From NCBI GenBank assembly GCA_008932935.1, contig WBXD01000004.1:1-42886 (forward strand): a stretch of 42,886 nucleotides of DNA, written 5' to 3'. The notes under the pieces are model-generated. The model worked only from the letters and a program-made list of their open reading frames with translations, was not told where the DNA came from and did not search any database. Both the position numbers and the translations under genes were made by a program. The stretch comes from Verrucomicrobiota bacterium (GTDB lineage: Bacteria > Verrucomicrobiota > Verrucomicrobiia > Verrucomicrobiales > Akkermansiaceae). This document shows, in pieces, positions 32,314 to 42,169 of this stretch (positions within the stretch are counted from its first letter, which is position 1; each line of letters opens with the position of its first letter).

Positions 32314-34365
32314 ATGGCACGCTGGACATCACAAACCACTCATGCTGACGTCAGCACTTTCAACGCGAGTGCAAAAGAACAGCTAAAAATCAAAGCCCGG
32401 CAGAAGTTGCTGGCCGTGTTGAGCATCGCGGCGCTGCTGGTGGTTGGCTCAGGGGTGCGGCCCGCCTATCGGGAGTTTCGCCAGTACCGCATCAATCAAA
32501 ATCTGCAAGCGGCCCAAACCGCCCAGCGCCAAGGGGATTGGCGTGCTGCTCGCGACGCTGCTCGCAGTGTGTTGCTGGCACGCGCGGATATCGATGCCTA
32601 TCGCGTCTGGGCACGTGCCCTCGGCAAGCTCGGTTCGCCCATCACCTACATGGCCGTCGCCGAACTCTTCACCGATTCCCGCGCCACCCGCGAGGACTTA
32701 CTCGAGGCACTTGAGGTCATGGCTCTGCAAGCCCCGCAGGCCGTCGCGCTGAGCGCTTATGCCAGCTTGCCGAAGGACTTCCGCGACCAAGCAGCCTTCC
32801 GCGCCGCACTCGTGCCCTTGCTCATCCAACGCGGACAACTCGGACTCGCGGAAAATTGTTTGCGCGAGGTGGCACAACCTGACGACGGCCCCAAAGTCCG
32901 CCTCGCCTTGCTGCGCGTGTTGTGCAGCCGACCCAACAAGGGGCGCGTGGCGGAGGCTCGGCGGATTTTCGCGGAATTGCTCACCGCCCGAGCCGACACC
33001 GAAGCCTTGGCCGCACTGCTCGTCCTCGGCGAGGTGCCCGGCGGCCTGGCAGCAGGCGAACCGCTACCCGATCTCCCAGCTTGGCTCAAAAATCAGCCGC
33101 AAGCTACCGCTCAGCACCACTTGTTGGCCCTGCAGCCGGCTTTGAGTGAGCGCCCGGAGTCTACGTCGCGCATCTATGCCATGGCCGGCAAGCGCTTTCT
33201 GACCACCGATCCTGGGGTACTCGGTGCCTGGCTGCTGCGCCACGACCAAGCCGAGATGGCCAGCGATTTGCTCGCCGAACTCGCTACGACCAACTCCGAT
33301 GCCTTCATCGCGCGCCTAAACGCCCTGTTGCATTTGAAAAAGACTGCCGATATCACCGCCGCGCTGGCCACTCCCCCGGCCTCCGCAGACTTGGTCGAGA
33401 TCGAGATCGTGCAGGCCAACCTGGCCGCTGCCAAGGGCGACGCGATTGGCACCAGTGCCGCATGGACCCGCGCCCTCAACTACGCGGCCTACGATACCAC
33501 CCGCAACCGCTGCATCGAACTCGCCCGCAGTGCACAAAGCTTCGGCGCCACAGATGCCGCCGATGATGCCTGGGTCGCGGCGGTGCGCCTGGGCTGGGGT
33601 CAACTGCCGCCCTTCACCGACCTGCAGCCAGTATTTGCCTCGTTGATTGCCAAGGGGCGTTCGGAGGACTTGATGGCGATGTTCCGAACCCTGCTGCGCT
33701 TCGAGCCGCGCAACCCTGAATTGCTCAACAATGCCTATTATTTCGCCATGCTCCAGCACGTGCTGCCGGCCAGCCAAGTCGTTACAGTGCTAACCAAACT
33801 CATCGAGCGCGAGGATAAACCCGCGTACAATTCGACACTGATGATGGCCTACATCTTAGACGAACGTCCCGCCGACGCGCTGGCCCTGCTGCCGAAAGTA
33901 CGTGGCAGCAAAGACGTGGCACCCATGATGATTACCGCGCTCGAAGGCACCGCGCGAATGCTCAACGGCGACACTGAGGCCGGCTCCGCCTTGCTGCAAG
34001 ACGTCAACTGGCGCGATTTCATGGGCCAGGAGCGCATGCTTTTCCGCAGCGTGCTAGTGAAATTTGAAAATTCCAAGCTGGAGCTGCTGGAGTTAACTAG
34101 CCCCCCGGTGGCAGCCGACCCCGACGCGATGCCGATATGGCGCAAGGCGCTAGAGCACTTCGAAAAGGACCGTGCCGGAGACGTGCTGCCCGCGCTGCTG
34201 GCCCCGAAAATCCCCGGCGCCAATCCACCAGCCCCGCCCGTGGGCGTAGACCCTGAACAACTTCGCGCTTGGCGCAAGGCCAAAGCCGAGACCCGACACG
34301 AACGCAGCGGTGCCGCCCCGCCGCCCCTGCCTCCACCCGCCACGGGTAGTTTGCCGGCAAATTAG
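32314..34365 (+). CDS. Membrane-anchored tetratricopeptide-like protein, function unknown
   Basis: 683 residues. A short cytoplasmic N-terminus is followed by one membrane segment (LLAVLSIAALLVVGSGV, residues about 32-48). The rest is almost entirely helical and Ala/Leu-rich, with helix pairs of TPR character, for example AAQTAQRQGDWRAARDAARSV and RGQLGLAENCLREVAQ. The extreme C-terminus is Pro-rich (PPPLPPPATG). Such proteins usually act as periplasmic or membrane scaffolds. Spacing after the PfkB kinase (21 bases) suggests co-transcription. I do not recognise a specific family. Confidence 0.8.
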   Translation: MARWTSQTTHADVSTFNASAKEQLKIKARQKLLAVLSIAALLVVGSGVRPAYREFRQYRINQNLQAAQTAQRQGDWRAARDAARSVLLARADIDAYRVWARALGKLGSPITYMAVAELFTDSRATREDLLEALEVMALQAPQAVALSAYASLPKDFRDQAAFRAALVPLLIQRGQLGLAENCLREVAQPDDGPKVRLALLRVLCSRPNKGRVAEARRIFAELLTARADTEALAALLVLGEVPGGLAAGEPLPDLPAWLKNQPQATAQHHLLALQPALSERPESTSRIYAMAGKRFLTTDPGVLGAWLLRHDQAEMASDLLAELATTNSDAFIARLNALLHLKKTADITAALATPPASADLVEIEIVQANLAAAKGDAIGTSAAWTRALNYAAYDTTRNRCIELARSAQSFGATDAADDAWVAAVRLGWGQLPPFTDLQPVFASLIAKGRSEDLMAMFRTLLRFEPRNPELLNNAYYFAMLQHVLPASQVVTVLTKLIEREDKPAYNSTLMMAYILDERPADALALLPKVRGSKDVAPMMITALEGTARMLNGDTEAGSALLQDVNWRDFMGQERMLFRSVLVKFENSKLELLELTSPPVAADPDAMPIWRKALEHFEKDRAGDVLPALLAPKIPGANPPAPPVGVDPEQLRAWRKAKAETRHERSGAAPPPLPPPATGSLPAN

Positions 34366-34801
34366 GGTGCGCGGCGGCGCGTGGAAACCTCAGCCATCCC
34401 GATTTCTGAGGGATGACATGACCTCATGTGCCATTTGGCGGCACACCAGTGGCCGGTGGACCTCTCCGCCATGCGCGCCTAGCCCGCTGCGTGTATCCGC
34501 GTTCATCTGCGGTTAAAACTTCTACTCTTCGTGCCTAAGTCAACGGTATCGAGCGGCCCGCCCTGCCCCCCGCCCTTCTTGCATTCACGTGGTTCTCTCG
34601 ACCACTATTCCACATGGGCGAAGCCACGACAGCAAGATCGTGGCTCCATAGCTTTGCGCAGATCTGACGAAATCGCCCGCGTTTTTGCTTGTGTATAAAC
34701 GGGGCGAATCCTATCTTCGAAAATCGAGATAGATTCAGAACGTGGGTCTGCTTGGATAATTGCCCGAGCCTGTGTTCGTCACATGGGCTTCGATAGATCC
34801 G
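34366..34801. other. 436-base gap before the glycogen synthase gene
   Basis: No gene is seen. It holds ATCCGCGTTCATCTGCGGTT (34496-34515), a short motif I associate with widely dispersed intergenic repeats in environmental bacteria, and a perfect hairpin AGCCACGA/TCGTGGCT near 34625-34650 that lacks a T tract. Nearer the gene, TATCTTCG/CGAGATA forms an imperfect inverted repeat. The glgA promoter is expected in the last 150 bases. Confidence 0.35.
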
Positions 34802-36370
34802 ATGAAAATGCAATTGCACCGCACAACAAGCTCGCACCGCCGTGGTGCCCCACGCATTTTGCTGGTAACCCCGGAGATTACCAGCCTGCCCAACGGCATG
34901 GGCGATATGGCGCAAGGGTTGACGGCCAAAGCGGGGGGATTGGCCGACGTGTCGGCCTCGCTGGTGTCCGCGCTCTTTGATCTCGGGGCCGACGTACACG
35001 TGGCGTTGCCGCATTACCGACGGCTGTTCCGGATGGATATGGGTGCCCTCATCAGCGAGGAACTGCGGATGTACCACAGCAGACTGCCCAATACCCGCAT
35101 CCACCTGGCGGAAGACCGCATTTTCTACTACCGCGATGCGGTTTACGGCGGCTATCGGGACGAACTGGCAAAAATCGCCCTCGCCTTCCAGCGCGAGGTC
35201 ATCAACACCATCATCCCCCTCGTCAAGCCCGACCTGATCCATTGCAACGACTGGATGACGGGCCTCATCCCGGGGCTGGCCCGCCGCCTGGGTATTCCCT
35301 GCCTGTTCACCGTTCACAATATCCATAGCCACGACATGACCCTCGCCGCCATTGAAGACCGCGGCATCGATGCCGCGCAATTCTGGCCGCACCTCTATTT
35401 TAAACGCAGCCCTGGCAGTTACGAACAAGCCAGGGAATGCGTCCCAGTCGATTTTCTGGCCAGCGGCATTTTCGGTTCCACTTTCATCAACACGGTTAGC
35501 CCGACGTTTCTGAGCGAGGTGGTGGACGGCAAGCACGACTTTGTTCCCGGTCACATCCGCAATGAGATTGCGCAAAAATGTTACGCCGGGTGTGCAGCGG
35601 GCATTCTCAACGCACCGGATGCGTCGTACGACCCGGCGAGCGATGCGCATTTGGCGCAGACCTACACGGTGGAGACGGTTATTGCCGGCAAGCGGGCGAA
35701 CAAACTCGCCTTGCAGCACGAGCTCGGGCTTGAACTCAACCCCAATGCCCCCCTCTTCTTCTGGCCCTCACGCCTTGATCCCATCCAAAAAGGCTGCCAA
35801 CTCCTCGCGCACATCCTCTACGACATTATCGATGTGTTCCGCAATGAGGGTGTGCAGGTAGCCATCATTGCCAACGGCGATTTCCAGCAACCCTTCCACG
35901 ATATCGTGCGTTTCCACGGCCTCCAAGGCCGCGTTGCCGTCTGCGATTTCCGCGAGCGCCTCTCCCGCTTGGGCTACGCCGCCGCCGATTTCACGCTAAT
36001 GCCCTCACTCTTCGAACCGTGCGGCCTGCCGCAGATGGTCAGCACCGCTTACGGCTCGCTGCCCATCGTGCACGATACCGGCGGACTGCACGACACGATA
36101 CAGCACCTCAACTTGGCCGCTAACAGCGGCAACGGGTTCTCCTTCAAGAACTACGGTACCAACGGCCTGCGCTGGGCCATCGACGAGGCAATGATCTTCG
36201 CCAGACTGCCTCTGGCAACGCGTGCCTTGCATATCCAGCGCATCATGCGCGATGCTCGCAGCCGCTTTGATCATTCCGTGATGGCCAAACAATACTTCGA
36301 TATCTACGAGCGGATGCTGCAACGGCCCATCGTGGGGCTTGAGCAACCCGCCCCGAGCTTGTTCAAATGA
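34802..36370 (+). CDS. glgA: Glycogen/starch synthase family glycosyltransferase (GT5)
   Basis: Cytoplasmic enzyme that extends alpha-1,4-glucan from ADP- or UDP-glucose, 522 residues from the ATG at 34802 (MKMQLHRTTSS); the track start at 34760 adds 14 unlikely residues. The nucleotide-sugar motif is KAGGLADVSASLVSALFDLG, where most GlgA have KTGGL. Further landmarks are LIHCNDWMTGLIPGLARR, the LFTVHNIHSHD block, FFWPSRLDPIQKG, and the acceptor/donor loop SLFEPCGLPQM followed by HDTGGLHDTI. A short insertion (NGMGDMAQGLT) precedes the first motif. It stands alone without glgB or glgC. Confidence 0.9.
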   Translation: MKMQLHRTTSSHRRGAPRILLVTPEITSLPNGMGDMAQGLTAKAGGLADVSASLVSALFDLGADVHVALPHYRRLFRMDMGALISEELRMYHSRLPNTRIHLAEDRIFYYRDAVYGGYRDELAKIALAFQREVINTIIPLVKPDLIHCNDWMTGLIPGLARRLGIPCLFTVHNIHSHDMTLAAIEDRGIDAAQFWPHLYFKRSPGSYEQARECVPVDFLASGIFGSTFINTVSPTFLSEVVDGKHDFVPGHIRNEIAQKCYAGCAAGILNAPDASYDPASDAHLAQTYTVETVIAGKRANKLALQHELGLELNPNAPLFFWPSRLDPIQKGCQLLAHILYDIIDVFRNEGVQVAIIANGDFQQPFHDIVRFHGLQGRVAVCDFRERLSRLGYAAADFTLMPSLFEPCGLPQMVSTAYGSLPIVHDTGGLHDTIQHLNLAANSGNGFSFKNYGTNGLRWAIDEAMIFARLPLATRALHIQRIMRDARSRFDHSVMAKQYFDIYERMLQRPIVGLEQPAPSLFK

Positions 36371-36475
36371 TTTCGGGTTGAATGATGCGGAGTGAATGCC
36401 GGGCGCAGCCCATCGGGTTGCCGTCTGGGCCGACGCACACAATCGAAGCAGCACGCAAATGCAGTACGCCTCCGC

Positions 36476-36742
36476 TCAGCGGCCTTCGGGGGCGGGTTCG
36501 TCGCCGAGGAGCTTGTCGAGCTCCACCACGCGTTCCCACGGGCAGCGGCGGCGTTGGTACTTGCGCCAGACCACGTCGCGCAGGGCTCGCCACACGTCCT
36601 CCGGGATCGCTGCGGGATCGAGCTTTTCCCAATCCGGATCAGTTTTCAAAGTGCTCAGAATCGTCCAGCGCTCCCCATGGTGGGTGGCCCTGTAATACCT
36701 GGGACCCTCGGCGGTGTGTTCGCGCCATTCGTGACTTTCCAT
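36476..36742 (-). CDS. Small conserved-looking hypothetical protein
   Basis: 88 residues from the ATG at 36742 (MESHEWREH). It is rich in Trp and charged residues (WREHTAEGPRYYRATHHGERW, VWRALRDVVWRKYQRRRCPWERVVELDKLL), with no signal peptide or membrane segment. The regular helical C-terminal half with conserved-looking WRKYQRRRCPW suggests a real protein, but I recognise no family. It is transcribed convergently to glgA. Confidence 0.6.
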   Translation of the reverse strand: MESHEWREHTAEGPRYYRATHHGERWTILSTLKTDPDWEKLDPAAIPEDVWRALRDVVWRKYQRRRCPWERVVELDKLLGDEPAPEGR

Positions 36743-36774
36743 GGCCGGAGGATATTCGGACGCCGCCAGCAACG

Positions 36775-36900
36775 CAAGGCCGAAGAAACCGCGGCCGTGA
36801 TGCCTGCAGGCCGCATGGCTGCGGCGTGGTTGCTGCGTCTCGCGGCAGGCCGTGACTACGCGCCTCTAGCTGCAGCGCCCATGCGAGGTGAATACAGCGA
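36775..36900. repeat. Dispersed palindromic repeat, copy 2 (inverted)
   Basis: Reverse-complement relative of the element at 9.7 kb, sharing GCGTCTCGCGGCAGGCCGTG exactly, plus about 80 bases of lesser similarity including the flank CCCATGCGAGGTGAATAC. It lies between the small hypothetical gene and the Hpt gene and has no protein-coding sense. Confidence 0.72.
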
Positions 36901-36927
36901 GCGTTCGATGCATTAGAGGCAAGGCGC

Positions 36928-37314
36928 TCAAGGTGAGGCACTGGGCAGGGACTGCTGCCAAGCGTTGATGGCGGCGAGGGTTTGTTCCCAGACGACCTGC
37001 AGATCGGCGTGGATGGCGGCGGCCTGCACGGGCGAGAAGTCCCCCAGCTCTTCCAATCGGGCGAGCTGGGAGGTCATGGCAACACAGCCGAAATAGGCGA
37101 CCAAGCCTCGCAAGCCGTGGGCACGGGCGCGGGTTTGAGGGACATTACCTTCCTGGATGGAGGCGCTGATCTGGGCCATCTGGTGGGGAATATCTTCAAT
37201 CACCTCGGCGAGCAGCTTGAGGTAATCGGCAATACCAATGACCGCGAAGGTCTCGAGCTGGTGATAGTCGAGGAGCGGGTCTTGCGGAGGCTGGCCTGAA
37301 TTGATGGATCCCAT
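36928..37314 (-). CDS. Histidine-containing phosphotransfer (Hpt) protein
   Basis: 128-residue single-domain Hpt. The phospho-acceptor motif is AHGLRGLVAYFGC (H-x-L-[KR]-G), within a four-helix pattern: YLKLLAEVIEDIPHQMAQISASIQEG before it and AMTSQLARLEELGD after it. Such proteins shuttle phosphoryl groups between the receiver of a hybrid kinase and a final response regulator. It is the last gene of the minus-strand phosphorelay cluster, 120 bases after the second hybrid kinase, and so is its likely partner. Confidence 0.9.
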   Translation of the reverse strand: MGSINSGQPPQDPLLDYHQLETFAVIGIADYLKLLAEVIEDIPHQMAQISASIQEGNVPQTRARAHGLRGLVAYFGCVAMTSQLARLEELGDFSPVQAAAIHADLQVVWEQTLAAINAWQQSLPSASP

Positions 37315-37434
37315 GGCAGAAGTTTGTTAGTTTTGGGACGCTTGCAGGCTGCGGCAGAAGCGGCGAAGCTACGGGTGGTTGGTATACTTGGCAAGCTCAA
37401 ACCGCGTGCAGGTGATCGCATGGCAGGCGGGGTT

Positions 37435-39063
37435 TCAATCCCTGTGTGGCAGCCATTTGTCGAGTGCGGTGGCGAACATTTGTGGGGATACCGGCTTGCT
37501 GAGGTAATCGTCCATCCCCGCCTCTAGGCACTTCTCGCGGTCGCCGAGCATGGCATTGGCGGTCATGGCAATGATGGGCAAGCGAGGGTGGCCGGAGGCA
37601 GCCTCGTCGCGGCGGATTTGGCGGGTGGCCTCCATGCCGTCCATGACCGGCATTTGCACGTCCATGAGTACCAAGTCATAACTCTGTGAAACGAGGGCCT
37701 GGATGGCCTCCGCGCCGTTGGCCACGGCGTCGGCACGCAGCCCCAGATGCTTAAGGATGCTCAGGGCCACCTGCTGGTTAGTGAGATTGTCCTCGGCCAC
37801 CAGGATATGGGCGTGGCGCTCGGCCAACAGATTGAGCAGTTCGTGGGCGGCGTTGCGAGTAGCGGTGGTGCGCGGCGGCAGTGGGCTGGCTTGTTTGCTC
37901 AGCCGCACGGTGACCCAGAACTCGGACCCTTGGCCCACTTCGCTGCTCACACCGATTTCGCCGCCCATCAACACGGCTAGCTGTTTGGCGATGGCTAGCC
38001 CCAGGCCGGTTCCGCCATAGCGGCGGGTGGAGGAGGCGTCCACTTGGCTGAACTTATCAAACAGCATGCCGAGCTTGTCCAGCGGGATGCCGATGCCCGT
38101 GTCGCGCACGCTGAAGCGCAGCAGCACCGCACGGGGCATCATTGTAACCAGTGCGGCGCTGATGGCCACCTCGCCGACATCGGTGAACTTGAAGGCGTTG
38201 TCGGTGAGGTTGGAAAGGATTTGGCGCAGGCGGCCTGGATCGCCGCGCAGCGCGGTGGGCACGGCGGGGTCGATAGAACAACGCAGCGCAATGCCTTTGG
38301 CACGGGCCTGCAGGGCGAGGGTGGCGGCGAGGTCATCGAGCAGGTTTGACAAATTGAAGTCATGCATTTCAAGCTCGAGCTTGCCGGCCTCGATTTTCGA
38401 GATATCCAAAAGGTCGTTGATCAAGCCAAGTAGCGCTTCGCCGCTGCTGCGCACGGTGCGGGCATAGCGCAGTTGATCGGCGTCGAGTTCGGTATCCAGC
38501 AGCAGGCCGGTGAGGCCGATGACGCCGTTGAGGGGGGTGCGGATCTCATGACTCATATTGGTTAGATACTCGCTTTTAGCAGTGCTGGCCAGTGCCGCCT
38601 GGGCGGCCACCTGGTTGGCGGTGGCGGTGGCATCGGCGAGGCAGTGGTTGGCGGCGACGAGTTGTGCAGCGGTGCGTTTGCGCGCAGCCAAAGCTTCGGC
38701 GAGAAACACGGTGCAGGCGATGGTAACGCCGAGGTAGGCGTGGAGCAGCAGCAGGGAATCCTGGTCGGTGGCCCGCACGAAGGGACTCGCGCCAATGCCG
38801 GTACCGATGGTGGCGAGGATAATAATGGCGGCGGCAGCGCTGAAGACGCCGCCCAGGCTAAAGCGCAAGGCCGCCCATAACAACAAGGGCATGAGTCCGT
38901 ACTCGAAGGGCATTCTGCGGAAAAACACCAACCAACAAAGCAGCAGCACTGCCATCCCCAGCACGGCGACTTCGACCGCGCGCCAGAGCTTGTTGGATAG
39001 GGCTGGAGGGCTCTGGGTCGCTGGTGGACTGCTTAAGTGAAATATCTTCTTCATGAGGGGCAT
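37435..39063 (-). CDS. Hybrid sensor kinase with shortened MASE1-like membrane domain
   Basis: 542 residues. Four or so membrane segments ([65 protein letters not shown]) match the C-terminal half of MASE1 sensor domains. Next come HisKA ([19 protein letters not shown]), HATPase_c ([26 protein letters not shown]) and a C-terminal receiver with phospho-Asp in [13 protein letters not shown] and Lys in YLSKPVSP. An ATG at 39054 overlaps the stop of the upstream hybrid kinase as ATGA and is an equally good start. Kinase core and receiver are closely similar to that upstream neighbour, indicating tandem duplication. Confidence 0.93.
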   Translation of the reverse strand: MPLMKKIFHLSSPPATQSPPALSNKLWRAVEVAVLGMAVLLLCWLVFFRRMPFEYGLMPLLLWAALRFSLGGVFSAAAAIIILATIGTGIGASPFVRATDQDSLLLLHAYLGVTIACTVFLAEALAARKRTAAQLVAANHCLADATATANQVAAQAALASTAKSEYLTNMSHEIRTPLNGVIGLTGLLLDTELDADQLRYARTVRSSGEALLGLINDLLDISKIEAGKLELEMHDFNLSNLLDDLAATLALQARAKGIALRCSIDPAVPTALRGDPGRLRQILSNLTDNAFKFTDVGEVAISAALVTMMPRAVLLRFSVRDTGIGIPLDKLGMLFDKFSQVDASSTRRYGGTGLGLAIAKQLAVLMGGEIGVSSEVGQGSEFWVTVRLSKQASPLPPRTTATRNAAHELLNLLAERHAHILVAEDNLTNQQVALSILKHLGLRADAVANGAEAIQALVSQSYDLVLMDVQMPVMDGMEATRQIRRDEAASGHPRLPIIAMTANAMLGDREKCLEAGMDDYLSKPVSPQMFATALDKWLPHRD

Positions 39064-41213
39064 GGGGAGTCGGGGGTGCTTAGGTCATGCAGGCCGGGCT
39101 CAGGCCCAGGCAGCCATTTGCCCAGCACCTCCGCCAAGCCTTGGGGCGACACGGGTTTGCTGACGTAATCGTTCATACCCGCCTCTAGGCACTTGCTGCG
39201 ATCCCCCTGGATAGCATTGGCGGTCATGGCGATAATCGGCAACGATGGCTTGCTCGCAGTGGAGCGCAGGCGGCGGATTTGGCGCGTGGCTTCCAGCCCG
39301 TCCATCACCGGCATCTGCACGTCCATGACCACCAAATCGTAGGGCCTGGAGGTGACGGCGAAGACGGCTTCGGCACCGTTAGCTACCCCATCGGCTTGCA
39401 GGCCGAGGTGTTTAAGAATGCTCAAAGCGACCTGCTGGTTGGTGATATTGTCCTCGGCGAGCAGGACCGACGCCTTGCGCCCGGCCAAGACATTGCGCAA
39501 CTGGTGAGCAACGCTGCGGCGGGCGGCAGTGCGCGGCACCGCCTCTACGGTGCGTCTGGCGAGGCGGGCGGTGAACCAGAACTCCGAGCCTTGGCCCACT
39601 GTGCTACTCACGTCGATTTGCCCGCCCATGAGTTCGGCGAGTTGCTTGGAAATAGCTAGGCCCAGGCCGGTGCCACCGTATTGGCGGGTGGTCGACGCAT
39701 CCACTTGGCTGAACTTTTCAAACAGCATGCCGAGCTTATCGGCCGGAATGCCGATGCCCGTGTCGCGTACGCTGAAGCGCAGCACCACGTCGTGCTGGCT
39801 CATGTTCAGCGCCGAGACCTGAATAGTCACCCCCCCGGCATGGGTGAACTTGATCGCATTATCGGTCAAATTGCTGAGAATCTGGCGTAGGCGGCCAACA
39901 TCCCCCCGCAGCAGTGTGGGGACGGCCGGGTCGGCGCCACAGAGCAATGTGATCCCCTTATCGCGCACCCGCAGGGCTTGGGCTTGGGCGAAGTCCTCCA
40001 GCAGATTTGTCAGATCGAAGTCGAGGGCCTCGAGTTCGAGTTTGCCGGCCTCGATTTTTGAAATATCGAGAAAATCATTGATCAGACCGAGCAAAATTCC
40101 GCCACTGCTGCGGATGGTGTTGGCATAGCGCCGCTGCTCAGCGTTGAGTTCGGTATCGAGCATCAGGCCAGTGAGACCAATGACTCCGTTGAGCGGGGTG
40201 CGGATTTCGTGGCTCATATTGGCCAAGAACGCGCTCTTGGCGGCATTGGCCATCTCGGCTTGGGCGGTCAACTCGTTGGCGCGGAGGGTGGCGGCCTCAA
40301 GTTGGCGGTTGGTTTCAATGAGTTGTGTCTCAGCGTGCTTGCGCTCGGTGATGTCGCGCAGGAAAATAACTACCGGCAGCCCGTCGTCGGGTCGGCATTG
40401 AACGCTCACCTCCACGTCAAACGTGCTGCCGTCCTTGCGGCGATGGCGCGATTCGAAGCGCTCTTCGAGGTGGGCTTGGAGCTGTTGAATGCGGTTGGCG
40501 ATGTCATCAGTAGCGGCGGCGTCCTGCAACCCGGCGATGTGCATCCGCAGCAATTCCTCACGCGAGTAGCCGCTCATCCGGCAGTAGGCATCGTTGACTT
40601 CGAGCAGGCGGCCCTCGGCATCGACCAGCCAGAAGCCGTCCATTGCCGTCTGCAGGATGACCTGATGGCGTCTACCGCTCTCGCGCAGTGCCTGCTCGCT
40701 GGCTTTGCGGGCCAAATTTTCGACCTGCAAATCCTCCAATAAGTTGAGCGTGGCGCTATGGTTGTGGCGCAGCGCGGCGGTGCGCTCGTCAACCAAGCTG
40801 GCCAAGCGTGCATTGATATCCAGCTGGGCGGTGGCGGTCGCCTTGATTTTGGCCATCGCGCGCATCGTGGCGACGAGTTCGATTGGGTCAAGTGGCGTGG
40901 CAAGAACCCCCTCGCCCCCCGCTTCCAAGGCCTTCAGGCGATTCTCCTGTGCGGTCTCGAAGGAGGTCATAAAAACCACCGGAATGGCTCGCAGGGTCGC
41001 GTCTTGCTTGAGGTTGCAGCAGACCTCGACGCCATCCATGTCCGGCATGACGAGAGCCAGCAGAACCACGTCGGGATCTTCGCCGCGTGCCAAAGCCAGT
41101 CCCAGCGCTCCGCTGAGGGCACACAACACCGTGGCCTCCGGCAGTAAGTCGGTCAAAACCGCCTGCAGCGCCGTCAGATTGTCGGCATCGTCATCAATGG
41201 CCAGAATTTTCAT
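39051..41213 (-). CDS. Hybrid sensor kinase: degenerate receiver, PAS, HisKA, HATPase, receiver
   Basis: 720 residues from the ATG at 41213 (MKILAIDDD); the track start is a TTG seven codons earlier. It is soluble, with no membrane segment. Residues 1-125 are a receiver fold, but the phospho-acceptor Asp is Ala53 ([13 protein letters not shown]) and the conserved Lys is Thr106 (VLATPLDP), so it cannot be phosphorylated in the usual way. A coiled segment leads to a PAS domain ([21 protein letters not shown], closing [12 protein letters not shown]), then HisKA ([15 protein letters not shown]), HATPase_c ([26 protein letters not shown]) and an intact receiver ([21 protein letters not shown]). 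The start overlaps the kinase stub's stop as ATGA. Confidence 0.93.
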   Translation of the reverse strand: MKILAIDDDADNLTALQAVLTDLLPEATVLCALSGALGLALARGEDPDVVLLALVMPDMDGVEVCCNLKQDATLRAIPVVFMTSFETAQENRLKALEAGGEGVLATPLDPIELVATMRAMAKIKATATAQLDINARLASLVDERTAALRHNHSATLNLLEDLQVENLARKASEQALRESGRRHQVILQTAMDGFWLVDAEGRLLEVNDAYCRMSGYSREELLRMHIAGLQDAAATDDIANRIQQLQAHLEERFESRHRRKDGSTFDVEVSVQCRPDDGLPVVIFLRDITERKHAETQLIETNRQLEAATLRANELTAQAEMANAAKSAFLANMSHEIRTPLNGVIGLTGLMLDTELNAEQRRYANTIRSSGGILLGLINDFLDISKIEAGKLELEALDFDLTNLLEDFAQAQALRVRDKGITLLCGADPAVPTLLRGDVGRLRQILSNLTDNAIKFTHAGGVTIQVSALNMSQHDVVLRFSVRDTGIGIPADKLGMLFEKFSQVDASTTRQYGGTGLGLAISKQLAELMGGQIDVSSTVGQGSEFWFTARLARRTVEAVPRTAARRSVAHQLRNVLAGRKASVLLAEDNITNQQVALSILKHLGLQADGVANGAEAVFAVTSRPYDLVVMDVQMPVMDGLEATRQIRRLRSTASKPSLPIIAMTANAIQGDRSKCLEAGMNDYVSKPVSPQGLAEVLGKWLPGPEPGLHDLSTPDSPCPS

Positions 41214-41518
41214 ATTTCCCCCTTTCTCGGGCAAGGATTTGCCGCGACTTGCAGGTGGCTGGTGGCCACTTGCAAGGTGATTGGCAGCAGCAGGGTGAAG
41301 GCGGCCCCCTGGCTCGGCTCACTGGCCACCCTGAGGTCACCACCGGGCAAACGGGCGTATTTGCGGGAGATGAGAGACTCGCCCAGACCGCTCCTGGTCT
41401 GCTTCCAGAGATGATTCATTTCAAGCCAGGCCATGCTGCCAAGGGCTACCACCAACAGCAGCACGAGCCCCTGCCCAAGTCGCCATTGCGTGCTAATTTT
41501 AAAATCGTGCTGCTTCAT
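41210..41518 (-). pseudogene. Internally deleted sensor kinase (N-terminal membrane segment joined to the end of a HATPase domain)
   Basis: A 102-residue frame. Residues 1-40 look like the N-terminus of a membrane sensor kinase (STQWRLGQGLVLLLVVALGS, then AWLEMNHLWKQT). From about residue 41 it switches to the end of an HATPase_c domain: SGLGESLISRKYARLPGGDL, a worn G2 box, then EPSQGAAFTLLLPI. Everything between (sensor loop, HAMP/PAS, HisKA, N and G1 boxes) is missing although the frame is kept. This is best explained by one in-frame deletion. The small product could still be made as a membrane-anchored peptide; its stop overlaps the next start, which may preserve translational coupling. 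Confidence 0.7.
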
Positions 41519-41599
41519 AATTCACCCTTTACCCTACCTTACGCAGGAGCCACTGGCGGCGCAACGAATATCCGCAGCTTGCGGGGCGCGTACTCGGCT

Positions 41600-42169
41600 T
41601 CAGTCATGAACAATGCGGTATTTTTCCGCCTGACCGGTGGCTTGCAGCAAGGCATTGACCTCTTGCTTCAGCTCGATCATGTGTAATTCGCGGCCCACCG
41701 TCACCTTGTTGAAGCGTTCCAGTTCGGCACACTTCTCTCTCAGCTCCATCAGGCGCTGCTCGAGTTGCATGTTCGCGTGACTGATGGCTAGGTCAACTTG
41801 GCTTTTGTAAAGGGCCATTTCGATGACGATTTCCAGTTCGCGGTCCTCCACGGGTTTGAGGATATAGCCGTAGGGCTCAGCGAGTTTCGCCCGTTGCAGT
41901 GTACCACCCTCGGCGTAGGCGGTGAGAAAGACCACCGGGAGCTGGAAGCGCGAGCGCATTTCACCGGCCGCCGCGACGCCATCCATCAGGCCTTGCAGGC
42001 GGATATCCATCAATACCAACGCCGGCCGTCGCGTTTGCACCAACACCAGTGCCTCCTCGCCACTGGCGACGCTGCCGAGCACCCCGTAGCCCAGACGCAC
42101 CAAGCGCTCGGCGAGGTCCGCCGCCACGATGACCTCATCTTCAACAATCAATAGTTGGGGTTTATCCAT
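41600..42169 (-). CDS. Response regulator with coiled-coil output region
   Basis: 189 residues from the ATG at 42169 (MDKPQLLIVEDE); the track uses a GTG two codons earlier. The receiver is intact: acidic pair VEDEV, phospho-Asp in LVLMDIRLQGLMDG, Thr in VVFLTAYA and Lys in YILKPVED. The remaining 70 residues are a continuous amphipathic helix (LAISHANMQLEQRLMELREKCAELERF) with no DNA-binding or enzymatic domain. It is the first gene of the minus-strand cluster and could be the receiver that takes phosphate from the downstream Hpt, or an input partner for the hybrid kinases. Confidence 0.9.
   Translation of the reverse strand: MDKPQLLIVEDEVIVAADLAERLVRLGYGVLGSVASGEEALVLVQTRRPALVLMDIRLQGLMDGVAAAGEMRSRFQLPVVFLTAYAEGGTLQRAKLAEPYGYILKPVEDRELEIVIEMALYKSQVDLAISHANMQLEQRLMELREKCAELERFNKVTVGRELHMIELKQEVNALLQATGQAEKYRIVHD

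Noticed and set aside
36476-36742. Small protein and Hpt as part of a toxin-antitoxin pair
   Set aside because: The Hpt motif is clear and the small protein has no antitoxin or toxin features.
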